DNA of 64,000 nt from Lewinellaceae bacterium (GCA_020636105.1 JACJYL010000002.1:744001-808000), one strand, 5' to 3'. Shown: positions 36,001-45,732, numbered from the stretch's first letter. Notes: generated by a model not told the origin, from the letters alone. Translations and numbers: made by a program.

Positions 36001-37070
36001 TGACAGGCGACATTCCTTCGAAAAAGAAAATCGGTTTTAAGGTAAACGATGACCTTATGGCCTATCTCAAACGGCACAACCGGTATTTAAAATTGCCCGT
36101 TGAATATCAGGATCTTGCCCGTTACATGAGTTCTTTGCCTCTGCTCGATGCTGATGGAAACGATACCTTGTGGGAAACGGTTTATTATCCGGAATCAGAT
36201 ATGTCGGATTTGAACCGGGCACTTACCGAAATTTATGCTTTTCTTAAAACCGATGGAGATATTAGAGTGCAGGAACTCTTATCTGTTGCCAGGATTGATT
36301 TTTGCACCTTTGGCAATACACATCCCTTCCGTGTGCGCATCGTCAATAAGCTCAATGATAATTACGACCACTTTTATGTAAAAAAAGCAGATGCCTCCAG
36401 GATTTACGGGCTTGAGCTTGAGAATTTGTTGTCTCCAAACTACATGGGATATCTGGTTTATAAAGATACCATGATCGAAGAACACGTGTCGGGCATCCCG
36501 GGAGATGATTTTATCAAACACAATCTGGACACTTCAGAATTCAACCAAATCCGTATTGCCAAAGAATTCATCAAATTCAATGAACGTTGTTTTGTCCGAC
36601 TGCTGGGGGATATGCGATCATACAATTATGTGGTTGATATAACCCCCGACATCGATGGCAACCAATACCGCCTGCGGGCCATAGATTTTGACCAGCAAAG
36701 TTATGAAGGACGAAAGAGCTTTTATTTGCCGCAGTTCTTCAAAGAAAACAATCCCATCATTTTCCTGGGGATTAAACATATGTCCCCGGAAACGGTACGC
36801 CAATACCAACTGGAAGAACGCAGTCTTATCGCCTTCAGGATAAAAAATTCACAAAAACGTGTCAGGGCACTGCTCAATGTGATGGCGATGGATCATATTT
36901 CCTCTACTGAAAAAGTGGAACAACTTCGCTCTGAAATGGCTTATCACCACAAAACCGACCAGTTCGACTTCTGTGAAACCATGGGACAGATTCTCCTGGT
37001 CAATTTGCAATTACTTTTGAAAAAAGATTTCAGGCAAAGTATTGGGGAGATTGAGATTGGCAATGCCTGA
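36000..37070 (+). CDS. Unknown protein with APH/CHK-like kinase signature
   Basis: 356 residues, cytoplasmic, no named family that I recognise. The order of motifs is that of an atypical kinase: a beta-strand lysine in HFYVKKADASRIYG (K128/K129) followed by acidic residues (E139, E141), a hinge-like YKDTMIEEHVSG, a catalytic-loop-like GDMRSYNYVVD (D204 and N209, the D-x4-N spacing of aminoglycoside/choline kinases), and a metal-binding IDFD (D229-F-D231). The N-terminal 100 and C-terminal 90 residues are helical. The ATG at 36000 abuts the upstream inverted repeat; M20 at 36057 is an alternative start. Function is inference only. Confidence 0.7.
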   Translation: MTGDIPSKKKIGFKVNDDLMAYLKRHNRYLKLPVEYQDLARYMSSLPLLDADGNDTLWETVYYPESDMSDLNRALTEIYAFLKTDGDIRVQELLSVARIDFCTFGNTHPFRVRIVNKLNDNYDHFYVKKADASRIYGLELENLLSPNYMGYLVYKDTMIEEHVSGIPGDDFIKHNLDTSEFNQIRIAKEFIKFNERCFVRLLGDMRSYNYVVDITPDIDGNQYRLRAIDFDQQSYEGRKSFYLPQFFKENNPIIFLGIKHMSPETVRQYQLEERSLIAFRIKNSQKRVRALLNVMAMDHISSTEKVEQLRSEMAYHHKTDQFDFCETMGQILLVNLQLLLKKDFRQSIGEIEIGNA

Positions 37071-37106
37071 AAAAAGATTAAAGGCTAAAGACTGAAGGCT
37101 AAAGTG
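37071..37106. repeat. Short repeat, unit near GGCTAAAGACTAAA
   Basis: GATTAAAGGCTAAAGACTGAAGGCTAAAG-type words begin right after the stop codon of the kinase-like gene. The reverse complement of the same words abuts the stop of tkt at 43155-43197. Confidence 0.75.
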
Positions 37107-37125
37107 AAATCAAACTATCTCAGTA

Positions 37126-37701
37126 TCATCCAAAAAGCTTTTTCTCCACCAATTCACAAATGATATGTCCCACCATAATGTGGCATTCCTGGATACGAGG
37201 TGTGACCAAGGAAGGGATATTGATCAAAAAATCGCAATTTTCTTTGAGTTTTCCGCCGGTTTCTCCCGTCATGCCAACGACAATCATCCCGATTTTCTGT
37301 GCGTCGGCTGCCGTCCTGATAATATTCTCCGAATTACCGGAAGTGGACAAGGCAAATAGAATATCCCCGGGCCGGCCGGCCGCTCTTACCATGCGGGCGT
37401 AAGCTTCCTCAAAACTGTAATCGTTGGCCATTGCCGTCAAAAAGGACGTATTGACATGCAAAGCCTCTGCAAACAATGGCTCGCGATCGATAAAAAATCT
37501 GCCCGACAACTCCCCCGCTAAATGTTGTGCATCGGCGGCGCTGCCACCATTTCCGCAAAAAAGAATCTTGCCTTTTTGCTCGAAAGTAATGATACACTTC
37601 TTTACCACCTCTTCAATGACCTCCATTAATCCTTCATCAGCCAACACCTTTTGTTTGGCGGTAATGGATTCAGAAATAATGGATTTTATACTCAATTTCA
37701 T
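37126..37701 (-). CDS. gmhA: Phosphoheptose isomerase (SIS domain)
   Basis: 191 residues. SIS fold with the phosphosugar-binding ILFCGNGGSAADAQHLAGELSGRF, the ALSTSGNSENI motif, and the C-terminal ECHIMVGHIICELVE helix with metal-binding Glu and His. GmhA converts sedoheptulose 7-phosphate to D-glycero-manno-heptose 7-phosphate for lipopolysaccharide heptose synthesis. Sedoheptulose 7-phosphate is a product of the transketolase encoded nearby. Monocistronic, convergent to the kinase-like gene. Confidence 0.9.
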   Translation of the reverse strand: MKLSIKSIISESITAKQKVLADEGLMEVIEEVVKKCIITFEQKGKILFCGNGGSAADAQHLAGELSGRFFIDREPLFAEALHVNTSFLTAMANDYSFEEAYARMVRAAGRPGDILFALSTSGNSENIIRTAADAQKIGMIVVGMTGETGGKLKENCDFLINIPSLVTPRIQECHIMVGHIICELVEKKLFG

Positions 37702-37810
37702 GTTGTTTAATTTTACCGCTAAGATAGAACTATTCTCCTTTTTGCCGTTTATTCATCTTATTTGTGATGAATAATACATTAATAAAGAATCGGTCATATT
37801 ATTTTTGGCC

Positions 37811-37818
37811 TAACTTTG
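37811..37818 (+). promoter_or_regulatory. Candidate -7 box TAACTTTG of cydAB
   Basis: Perfect TAnnTTTG, 69 bases upstream of ATG 37888. No clear -33 element. Confidence 0.4.
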
Positions 37819-37887
37819 GATCAAGTTATTTTTCCTTTCTTTTAAGAAGGTTTTAATAACCATTGCCATCAAAAAAACAAGCCCAAC

Positions 37888-39228
37888 ATGGAAGACGCGA
37901 TTCTTTACGATCGTTTACAATTTGCATTTACCATTACTTTTCACTATTTATTTCCACAGCTCACGATGGGCCTGGCTCTAATCATTGTATGGTTCAAATG
38001 GAAATTCATCAGGACTGAAAACGAAACGTACAACCATGCTTCAAAGTTTTGGGCTAAGATTTTTGCGGTAAATTTTGTCATGGGAGTGGTGACAGGGATT
38101 CCCATGGAATTCCAATTTGGAACCAATTGGGGGCGGTTTTCGGAATTAACAGGAAATATTATCGGACAGACTTTGGCCATGGAGGGCATGTTTTCCTTTT
38201 TTATGGAATCTACTTTCCTGGGATTATTTCTTTTTGGGGAAAAGTTATTGGGTCGAAAATTACATTTTCTTGCCGCTTTTATGATTTTCCTCGGCTCATG
38301 GTTAAGCGGTTTCCTCATCATTGCCACCCATTCATGGATGCAGCATCCTGTAGGTCACGAGATTTTGGCCAACGGAGAGTTTGTCCTAAAAAACTTTTCG
38401 GCTCTCTTTTCCAATCCCTGGCTGATCCCTTCTTTTTTGCACAACCAGGCAGCATCACTTGTAACGGCTTCTTTTGTTGTGTCAGGAACCGGAGCATTTT
38501 ATTTGCTGGCAGAAAACCACAAAGATTTTGGTAAACTTTTCGTCAAAACAGGGGTAGCCTTCGGCTTAGCAGCCGCTCTTTTGGTCGCCTTTCCATTTGG
38601 AGACTGGATCGCCAAAAACGTCACAAAGTATCAACCGATTACCCTTGCCGGCATGGAAGGATTATTTGACAGTGAATCAGGAGCCCCCATGGTACTCATC
38701 GGCCAACCCAATATGAAAGAACAAAAAATGGATAATGCCATTCAGGTTCCCAATGTGTTGAGTATGCTGACTTATAAGCGTTGGGATGCAGAAGTGAAAG
38801 GGTTGAATGATTTCCCTAAGGAAGAATGGCCCACAAATATTCCCGGGCTTTATTATTCCTACCACATCATGGTAGGTCTGGGCACCATTTTCATCGGGTT
38901 ATTATTACTGGTGGCTTTCTTTTGGTGGCGCAAAACACTGTTCCCAAAACGATGGATCATGTGGATTTTAATGTTCATGATTCCCTTTCCATACATTGCC
39001 AATATTGCGGGTTGGTATACAGCTGAATTGGGCCGGCAACCATGGCTGGTGTACGGTTTATTGAAAATGGCTGATGGTGCCTCAGAAACCGTATCGTCCG
39101 GTAATGCTTTATTTACATTACTCGGATTTATAGCCCTGTATTTCCTGCTCGGACTATTGTTCCTGCTGCTTGTTGGCAAAGTGATTTACCAGGGACCTGA
39201 AAGTAAAGTAAGATTGAAAGCCCATTAA
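37888..39228 (+). CDS. cydA: Cytochrome bd ubiquinol oxidase subunit I
   Basis: 446 residues, inner membrane, about nine helices. Heme-ligand and quinol-site regions are visible: FHYLFPQLTMG at the N-terminus (heme b595 His), the MEGMFSFFMESTFLG helix with conserved Glu, and GWYTAELGRQPW. At 446 residues it is the short Q-loop type. Together with CydB it reduces oxygen to water with very high affinity, supporting microaerobic respiration. cydB follows after 11 bases. Confidence 0.96.
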   Translation: MEDAILYDRLQFAFTITFHYLFPQLTMGLALIIVWFKWKFIRTENETYNHASKFWAKIFAVNFVMGVVTGIPMEFQFGTNWGRFSELTGNIIGQTLAMEGMFSFFMESTFLGLFLFGEKLLGRKLHFLAAFMIFLGSWLSGFLIIATHSWMQHPVGHEILANGEFVLKNFSALFSNPWLIPSFLHNQAASLVTASFVVSGTGAFYLLAENHKDFGKLFVKTGVAFGLAAALLVAFPFGDWIAKNVTKYQPITLAGMEGLFDSESGAPMVLIGQPNMKEQKMDNAIQVPNVLSMLTYKRWDAEVKGLNDFPKEEWPTNIPGLYYSYHIMVGLGTIFIGLLLLVAFFWWRKTLFPKRWIMWILMFMIPFPYIANIAGWYTAELGRQPWLVYGLLKMADGASETVSSGNALFTLLGFIALYFLLGLLFLLLVGKVIYQGPESKVRLKAH

Positions 39229-39239
39229 AAATTTAAAAA

Positions 39240-40316
39240 ATGATTGAGCTCTGGTTTATATTATTGGTTTTCATGTTGTCGATGTTCGTCATTTTGGACG
39301 GATTTGATTTTGGTGCCGGAATCATACATCTGTTTGTCGCCAAAACCGAAAAAGAAAAACAGCAAGCCATCCGGGCCATCGGTCCTTTCTGGGACGCCAA
39401 TGAGGTTTGGCTCATCGCAGGCGGAGGCGTTTTGTTCATGGCTTTCCCAAAATATTATGCTGCTTCTTTCAGTGGTTTTTACCTGTCGCTGATCATCGTA
39501 TTGTGGCTGTTGATCCTGAGGGGAATAGGAATGGAGTTGCGCAATTTATTGTCGCATCAAATGTGGCATACCCTTTGGGACAAAGTCTTCGGTATGTCCA
39601 GCCTGCTCCTGGCATTATTTTTTGGTACGGCCATGGGCAATGTTATCCGCGGCGCGAACCTTGGTGGCGTCGCTGGAGGTATTTCAAAATACGAACCACA
39701 CAACTTTTTCCTGCCGCTGTGGAACCATCAATTTTCCCCTTTACACCAGGATCCCGGCGTATTAGACTGGTTCACCATCTCTATAGGGTTTATAGCCGCG
39801 CTGACGTTAACCATCCATGGGGCTAACTGGATTCTTTACAAAACCGATGGAGATTTAAATATTAAATTACAAAAAATTGTACCAAAATTGCTGTTCGCAT
39901 TAATTCCGCTATTGGTACTTTCCCTGATTGAAGTTTTCCTGATAAAAAATTACATATTTGAAAATTACGCCAAATATCCTGTTTTGTTTTTGTTTCCGAT
40001 AGCCGGACTGGCAGGGCTGGCAGGCATTTTTTATTACAACAAAAAGAAAGCCCACGGTAAGGCTTTTATGAGTTCGGCCATTTTTATTATGTCGGGCCTG
40101 GCGAGTAATGCCGTCGGTTTGTTCCCTAAATTACTCCCATCGACCAATTCAATCAATGAAGCCCTGACCATTTACAACTCAGGTTCCACCCATTACGGAC
40201 TGAGTGTTGCCATTGTCTGGTGGCTGGTGGCTGTCGTATTGGTCATCATTTATTTTACTTTCGTACACCGAATTTTCCGTGGAAAGATAGACGAAAGTAT
40301 CCATTACGAGCATTAA
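39240..40316 (+). CDS. cydB: Cytochrome bd ubiquinol oxidase subunit II
   Basis: 358 residues with eight to nine transmembrane helices; N-terminal LDGFDFGAGI and GPFWDANEVWLIAGGG are diagnostic of CydB. It is the structural partner of CydA. No cydX or cydDC genes follow; the next gene converges. Confidence 0.95.
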   Translation: MIELWFILLVFMLSMFVILDGFDFGAGIIHLFVAKTEKEKQQAIRAIGPFWDANEVWLIAGGGVLFMAFPKYYAASFSGFYLSLIIVLWLLILRGIGMELRNLLSHQMWHTLWDKVFGMSSLLLALFFGTAMGNVIRGANLGGVAGGISKYEPHNFFLPLWNHQFSPLHQDPGVLDWFTISIGFIAALTLTIHGANWILYKTDGDLNIKLQKIVPKLLFALIPLLVLSLIEVFLIKNYIFENYAKYPVLFLFPIAGLAGLAGIFYYNKKKAHGKAFMSSAIFIMSGLASNAVGLFPKLLPSTNSINEALTIYNSGSTHYGLSVAIVWWLVAVVLVIIYFTFVHRIFRGKIDESIHYEH

Positions 40317-40367
40317 TCCGATTAGCCGTTACCCGTATTAAATTAAAAGCCTGAACCAGTAAACCCA

Positions 40368-41696
40368 TTAAACCAGCATCCCTGCCACAGTGGCCGTCAG
40401 GAAACAGGCAATGGTTCCCCCGACCAAAGCTTTAACCCCCAGTTCGGTAAGGTTTTGCCGTTGTCCCGGGGCAATGGCACTTATGCCTCCAATTTGTATG
40501 CCTATGGAACCAAAATTGGCAAACCCACAAAGCGCATAAGTGGTAATGATGAGCGATTTAGGGCTCATGGCCGTTTTAAGCCCTTCTAGATTGGCATAAG
40601 CCACAAATTCATTGATTGTCGTTTTGGTTCCCAGCAATTGGCCAACCACCATCAAATCGGAACTTTCCACGCCTATCAGCCAGGCCACTGGCGCAAAAAG
40701 GACTCCCAGAATGAATTCGAGGTTAAACCCCTGGTACTGGCCGGAGGTAATTTCTGCCACCCAGCCATTTAAACCTGTCCATGCGCCAACCATGTCCTGA
40801 AGAAGATAATTGACTAAAGCTACAAATGCAATAAAAACGAGTAACATAGCCCCAACATTAGCGGCCAGCCTGACCCCATCCGAAGTACCTCTTGAGATGG
40901 CATCCAGTATATTATTTCCGGCATCCTGGCGTGGAATATCGAGTTTCTGATCTTCCAGGGCCACTTTTTTACTTTCCGGCAACAGCATTTTGGCCGCCAC
41001 AATGGCTGCCGGAGCGGAAATGATGGAGGCTGTAAGAAGGTGAGTGGCGAACATCTGCTTGGCCACAGGATCATCCCCTCCCAGAAAACCTACATAAGCC
41101 GCAAATACACTCCCGGCAATGGTAGCCATCCCTCCTGTCATCAGACACAGTATTTCGGAGCGCGACATGCCTTCCAGATAGGGTTTTATCACTAGAGGGG
41201 CCTCCGTTTGCCCGATAAACACATTCGCGGCAGCGGCAAGGCTCTCCGCGCCGGTGAGCCCCATCAGGCGTGTCATCACCCAGGCAAAGCCTTTGATAAT
41301 AAGTTGCAATATGCCCAGGTAATACAACAAAGACGTCAAGGCAGAAAAGAATATGATGGTTGGCAAGACTTTAAAGATAAAAACGTACCCTATGGTAAAG
41401 GGATCTCCCGTTATTCCATTGGTCACCTGTGCCACTGCCGGCCATTTTCCAAGAACAAATTCAGCTCCCGCATTGGTAAAATCAAGTACCACTACAAAAA
41501 AACGGGCAATGCCATCAAAAACCATTCTTACAACAGGAATCTTTAAAATAGCAAAAGCCAGCACAATTTGCATGGAGGTTCCTACCCACACCACTTTCCA
41601 TTTAATATTTTTTCGGTCACTACTTAAAAGGTAACATACGCCCAGGAAAAAGATCATGCCAATTGTTCCACGCAGGATGCTCATTAATGTGTCCAT
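40368..41696 (-). CDS. Concentrative nucleoside transporter (CNT/NupC family)
   Basis: 442 residues, about ten membrane segments. Family signatures are FIGQTEAPLVIKPYL (nucleoside/cation site), MTGGMATIAGSVFAAYV, and the C-terminal GFANFGSIGIQIGGISAIAPGQR. It imports nucleosides with sodium or protons. I start at ATG 41696 (MDTLMSILRG), which aligns with the usual short N-terminus; ATG 41723 would add nine residues. It converges on cydB. Confidence 0.92.
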   Translation of the reverse strand: MDTLMSILRGTIGMIFFLGVCYLLSSDRKNIKWKVVWVGTSMQIVLAFAILKIPVVRMVFDGIARFFVVVLDFTNAGAEFVLGKWPAVAQVTNGITGDPFTIGYVFIFKVLPTIIFFSALTSLLYYLGILQLIIKGFAWVMTRLMGLTGAESLAAAANVFIGQTEAPLVIKPYLEGMSRSEILCLMTGGMATIAGSVFAAYVGFLGGDDPVAKQMFATHLLTASIISAPAAIVAAKMLLPESKKVALEDQKLDIPRQDAGNNILDAISRGTSDGVRLAANVGAMLLVFIAFVALVNYLLQDMVGAWTGLNGWVAEITSGQYQGFNLEFILGVLFAPVAWLIGVESSDLMVVGQLLGTKTTINEFVAYANLEGLKTAMSPKSLIITTYALCGFANFGSIGIQIGGISAIAPGQRQNLTELGVKALVGGTIACFLTATVAGMLV

Positions 41697-41950
41697 TGCT
41701 GTTATTTTTTGTTTACCAACCATACCTCCCCGGCCAATACCAGCCAGGCGAATAAAAGGTAGGAATTCACGGCAGTAGATGAATAAAAATAAATAATTCC
41801 GGTTGAAACGGAATTCGTTGAATCTTATACAAGGGATAAAAGTAGTAAAATTTTGTAATTATTTTGCTTTGCTCAAATTTTCAAAGGAATAAGGGTTTTT
41901 TATAACTAACAATTTTAAAAGAATAATCATAACCGGAAAAAGGTTTGTTC

Positions 41951-41958
41951 TATATTTG
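41951..41958 (+). promoter_or_regulatory. Candidate -7 box TATATTTG of the class IV aminotransferase gene
   Basis: Perfect TAnnTTTG, 41 bases before ATG 42000. Confidence 0.45.
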
Positions 41959-41999
41959 ACTCGTTATTTTACATTATCAAACGATACCAGTATTTGGAT

Positions 42000-42836
42000 A
42001 TGGACATAAAATATCACATGATTAATGGAGCGCTTGTTCCTACCGACGAGGCCAAGCTTCACATCTCAGACCTTGCTATATTGCGTGGGTTTGGCATCTT
42101 CGATTATTTTCGGATAAAACGAGGCAAAGTCATCTTTCTGGAAGATCACCTGGAACGATTTTTCCGATCCGCCAGAATCATGAACATGCAGGTTCCTTAT
42201 TCGGCTGAAGAAATTAGCGACATGATCGATGAACTTATTGAAAAAAACGGCCTCGATAAATTCAGTGTTCGCCTTCAACTCACCGGGGGGTATGCTCCTG
42301 ATGCCTTTTCTCCGGTGAACCCTAACCTGTTCTTAATGTCCCAGCCTTTCCCTGTGGTGCCGGAAAAAATCCTAAAGAATGGCTCCCATGTTTTGACCTA
42401 CGAGTACCAAAGGGAAATCCCCGAAGCCAAAACGATCAATTACCTCACCGGCATCAGGATAGCTCCTTTGATGGCTGAACACGAGGCGGATGCCGTTCTT
42501 TACCACGACGGAACCCATATCCGGGAATCCGATCGCTCCAATTTTTTTATCGTGAACCAGGACGGGGTTTTGGTCACCCCAAAAGATAAAATACTCTGGG
42601 GCGTCACCCGCAAAATTACCCTGAAAATAGCCCCCGACATTGTTAAAACCGAAGAAAGAGAAGTGACCCTGGAAGAAATGCGCAATGCCAAAGAAATGTT
42701 CCTGAGCAGTTCCACCAAATCCATCCTTCCAGTCACCAAACTGGACGGAAAGATCGTTGGCGACGGAAAGCCGGGGGAGGTTACCCAAAAGCTGATGAAG
42801 AGATTTCAGGAATATCTGGAGGCGTATTTGGATTAG
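42000..42836 (+). CDS. Class IV PLP-dependent aminotransferase
   Basis: 278 residues. Fold type IV features: the N-terminal INGALVPTDEAKLHISDLAILRG, FEDHLERF-like LEDHLERFFRSA, the PLP lysine in EAKTINYLTGI, and the SRSNFFIV-like ESDRSNFFIVNQDG with GVTRK. It belongs to the branched-chain aminotransferase, D-amino acid aminotransferase, aminodeoxychorismate lyase group; the exact reaction is not decided by sequence. Start at ATG 42000; a TTG six bases upstream is not preferred. Confidence 0.87.
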   Translation: MDIKYHMINGALVPTDEAKLHISDLAILRGFGIFDYFRIKRGKVIFLEDHLERFFRSARIMNMQVPYSAEEISDMIDELIEKNGLDKFSVRLQLTGGYAPDAFSPVNPNLFLMSQPFPVVPEKILKNGSHVLTYEYQREIPEAKTINYLTGIRIAPLMAEHEADAVLYHDGTHIRESDRSNFFIVNQDGVLVTPKDKILWGVTRKITLKIAPDIVKTEEREVTLEEMRNAKEMFLSSSTKSILPVTKLDGKIVGDGKPGEVTQKLMKRFQEYLEAYLD

Positions 42837-43191
42837 TGGCTGATAGTGACCTCTTCGCACGCAGGTCATGTACACAGTCAAAAGTGTCGACTAAAAAATC
42901 AAAAAAGGGACGGTTCAATCTTCCAGGTTCAAATGGAGTAAAATTGAACGCAGTGAAATTGAATACTGATAGGTAGGGGCGGAAATTATATGATTATTTG
43001 AAGTATTTTTTAAATGTAAAACCTGGCCTGCTGCCGCAACGGAAGGCAGGTTTTTCGGTTTATTTCTTTTTGTGAAATAAAAATCCCGAATTTCAGCTAA
43101 TCAGATAAAATTCGGGATGATTCATGTTATATTTCAGGCGTTCCCCAAAGGAAACTTTAATCTTTAGCCTTTAGTCTTTAGCCTTTAATCT
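42837..43191. other. Convergent intergenic region with tkt terminator and repeat
   Basis: Holds a GC-rich hairpin near 43019-43054 (ACCTGGCC against GGCAGGT with a T-run), the tkt terminator (43083-43118) and the TTTAGCC repeat abutting the tkt stop. No gene. Confidence 0.65.
43080..43120 (-). terminator. Intrinsic terminator downstream of tkt
   Basis: Perfect eleven-base stem (ATCCCGAATTT at 43083-43093 with its complement at 43108-43118); on the minus strand it is followed by a TTTTTATTT run. Confidence 0.8.
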
Positions 43192-43197
43192 TTAACC
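43155..43197. repeat. Short repeat, words TTTAGCCTTTAGTC, overlapping the tkt stop codon
   Basis: Four to five degenerate 7-14 base words; reverse complement of the repeat at 37071-37106. The TAA stop of tkt (43192-43194) is part of the first word. Confidence 0.8.
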
Positions 43198-45192
43198 TTT
43201 TTTTACCTCTGCTACCACAGCTTCCGCGGTAATGCCGAATTTTTCGTAAAGAATTTCGTAAGGGGCAGAGGCACCGAAGTGATCCAGACCGATAACCTTA
43301 CCAGCCGTACCAACATATTTGTACCATGACATCCTGGCACCGGCCTCAATGGCCACCCGGTTGGTTACCGAAACGGGCAACACAGAAGCTTTGTAGGCTT
43401 CACTTTGAGCATCAAATACATCGGTGGACGGCATGGAAACAATTCTAACCTTTTTGCCTTCTGCATTGAGTTTTTCTTTTGCTGAAAGCGCAATTTCCAC
43501 TTCAGAACCTGCAGAAATGATGATACTGTCAAAGCCTGCGTCTTCCGTCAGCACATAGCCCCCTTTACGGGTATTATCTACGCTGGCATATTGTCCTGAA
43601 CTGCGATCTATTGTCTTGAGGTTTTGCCTGGTCAACACCAGGGTGGTTGGGCCATCTTTGCGCAACAGGGCCATTTTCCATGCTTCAGCCGTTTCATTGG
43701 CATCCATCGGACGAATGACTGACATATTGGGCATCACCCTCAGGGAAGAAAGATGCTCGATCGGCTGGTGAGTAGGTCCGTCTTCGCCGAGTCCGATACT
43801 ATCGTGGGTCATCACATAAATAACCGGAATACCCATCAGAGCGGCAAGGCGCATTGGTGGACGCATATAATCGGTAAAGACGAAGAAAGTTGCCCCGTAA
43901 TTGATCACGCCTCCATGCAGTTGCATTCCGTTCATGATGGCTCCCATACCGTGTTCACGCACACCGTAGTGGATATAACGCCCGGTTCTGTTCTGTGGAC
44001 TGTATGAAGTTTCTCCTTTCGGATCTGTTTTATTGGAAGGCGTAAGGTCTGCGGAACCACCGATTAATGCAGGAATACGCGGAGCCAGATGATCAAGTAT
44101 TTTTCCAGAAGCCGCGCGGGTAGCCATACTGGAGCCGGCTTCAAATTCAGGAATATTTAAAGCTTCCTCGGAAACCTCAAGGGAGAGACAAGCATTAAAA
44201 GCAGTTTTTTTATCAGTATTGGCCGCTTCCCATGCTGATCTTAATCCGTTCCAATCTGATTCAAGCTTAGCGCCTTTTTTACCGATTCCTCTTGTAAAGT
44301 CAGCTACCTCTTCCGAAACATAAAAAAACTGTTCGGGTGATAATCCCAGGCTTGTTTTAGACAAAGCCACCTCACCTGCGCCAAGGGGTTCCCCGTGGGC
44401 TTTGGAGGTACCTCCCCTGTTGGGGCTGCCAAATCCGATGATTGTTTTGCATGCAATGATCGAAGGTTTATCCGGCACCATCCGGGCAGATTCGATGGCC
44501 GCATGAATGGCGTTTACGTCATGGCCGTCAATCCTTTGTGTGTGCCAGTCGTAGGCTTCATATCTTTTTAATACATCTTCCGAAAAAGAAAGATCCGTTG
44601 AACCGTCGATGGTAATCCCGTTATCGTCATAAAGCAGGATGAGCTTTCCAAGTTTATTATGCCCGGCAAAAGCACAGGCTTCGTGGGATACCCCTTCCTG
44701 CAAGTCCCCGTCACCGGCAAAAACATAAGTATAATGATCCACCAGATTATGAGCATCGCTATTAAACCTGGCGGCAAGAGACGACTCTGCAAGGGCCATT
44801 CCTACGGCATTCCCTAATCCCTGTCCCAGCGGGCCGGTAGTCGTTTCCACCCCCGGGGTTTCATGGAATTCAGGATGGCCGGCCGTTTTACTACCCCACT
44901 GTCTGAAATTTTTCAATTCCTCCAACGGCAAATCAAAACCATAGAGATGCAACAGGCTATAAAGCAGCATACTGCCATGTCCCCCCGAAAGAACAAACCT
45001 GTCTCTATTGAACCAGCCGGGGTTTTCGGGATTAAATTTCAGGAAGTCTGACCATAACACGGTGGCGACATCAGCCATTCCCATCGGCAAACCCGGGTGC
45101 CCGGAATTGGCGGCTTGAACTCCATCCATGGAGAGACCACGGATGATATTGGCTGTTCTTTTTAAGATTTCTTTTTGCTCAGCTGAATACAT
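43192..45192 (-). CDS. tkt: Transketolase
   Basis: 666 residues, standard for the family. Thiamine-diphosphate binding motif GDGDLQEGVSHEACAFAGHNKLGKLILLYDDN, N-terminal histidine in ANSGHPGLPMG, and the pyrimidine domain with GVREHGMGAIMNGM carrying the catalytic Glu. It transfers two-carbon units between ketoses and aldoses in the pentose phosphate pathway. The upstream hypothetical gene ends 29 bases before it on the same strand, so a short operon is likely. Confidence 0.97.
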   Translation of the reverse strand: MYSAEQKEILKRTANIIRGLSMDGVQAANSGHPGLPMGMADVATVLWSDFLKFNPENPGWFNRDRFVLSGGHGSMLLYSLLHLYGFDLPLEELKNFRQWGSKTAGHPEFHETPGVETTTGPLGQGLGNAVGMALAESSLAARFNSDAHNLVDHYTYVFAGDGDLQEGVSHEACAFAGHNKLGKLILLYDDNGITIDGSTDLSFSEDVLKRYEAYDWHTQRIDGHDVNAIHAAIESARMVPDKPSIIACKTIIGFGSPNRGGTSKAHGEPLGAGEVALSKTSLGLSPEQFFYVSEEVADFTRGIGKKGAKLESDWNGLRSAWEAANTDKKTAFNACLSLEVSEEALNIPEFEAGSSMATRAASGKILDHLAPRIPALIGGSADLTPSNKTDPKGETSYSPQNRTGRYIHYGVREHGMGAIMNGMQLHGGVINYGATFFVFTDYMRPPMRLAALMGIPVIYVMTHDSIGLGEDGPTHQPIEHLSSLRVMPNMSVIRPMDANETAEAWKMALLRKDGPTTLVLTRQNLKTIDRSSGQYASVDNTRKGGYVLTEDAGFDSIIISAGSEVEIALSAKEKLNAEGKKVRIVSMPSTDVFDAQSEAYKASVLPVSVTNRVAIEAGARMSWYKYVGTAGKVIGLDHFGASAPYEILYEKFGITAEAVVAEVKKG

Positions 45193-45221
45193 AGTTATTG
45201 TGTTGTTGATTTCGGAATCTC

Positions 45222-45713
45222 TTACTCCACTTTCGTTTGAAAAGCGACAAATTCGGCGGTGCCCACCTTACCTTCTTTATTGAGAAAAGTTAACTTTACT
45301 TTAAACCCATCCGTTAATTTAGTATTGCCAATGGCCTCAAGCAGAACCCCATAAATCTTTCCCTTATCAATCTTATGGCCCGCCAGCGCATTTTTGACAT
45401 GAATGTTAGAACGGTCATTGATTTCCAGTTTGGTAAGCGTAACTTCCTCTCCTGTATTTTGAATTTTAAGGAAAGCATCTCTACCCAGGGGAGCGATCTG
45501 GAAAGTATGTAATTGAAGGCCGTGAACTTTGGCGGCAATACCTTGAGAGGCTGCAACCTTTTTGGGGCGACGAGCGCGTTTGATGATCCACCGCAACAAA
45601 ATGATAATGATTAATCCTCCGGCAACATAACCCCATTCTTCGATGGTCATTGTTTTGGCAAATTCGATCGCTTTGTCCAACCAAACCCCGGCTTTATCCA
45701 GAAATTCATCCAT
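45222..45713 (-). CDS. Membrane-anchored protein of unknown function
   Basis: 163 residues: an N-terminal helix, one transmembrane segment (about 28-47, WGYVAGGLIIIILLRWII) followed by a basic stop-transfer (RARRPKK), then a beta-rich soluble domain of about 100 residues. The N-terminal short helix and positive residues after the membrane segment suggest the beta domain is cytoplasmic. I recognise no family. Precedes tkt by 29 bases. A TAATTTTG box lies 19 bases upstream. Confidence 0.7.
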   Translation of the reverse strand: MDEFLDKAGVWLDKAIEFAKTMTIEEWGYVAGGLIIIILLRWIIKRARRPKKVAASQGIAAKVHGLQLHTFQIAPLGRDAFLKIQNTGEEVTLTKLEINDRSNIHVKNALAGHKIDKGKIYGVLLEAIGNTKLTDGFKVKLTFLNKEGKVGTAEFVAFQTKVE

Positions 45714-45732
45714 GTTTTACGTATTGAAACGA

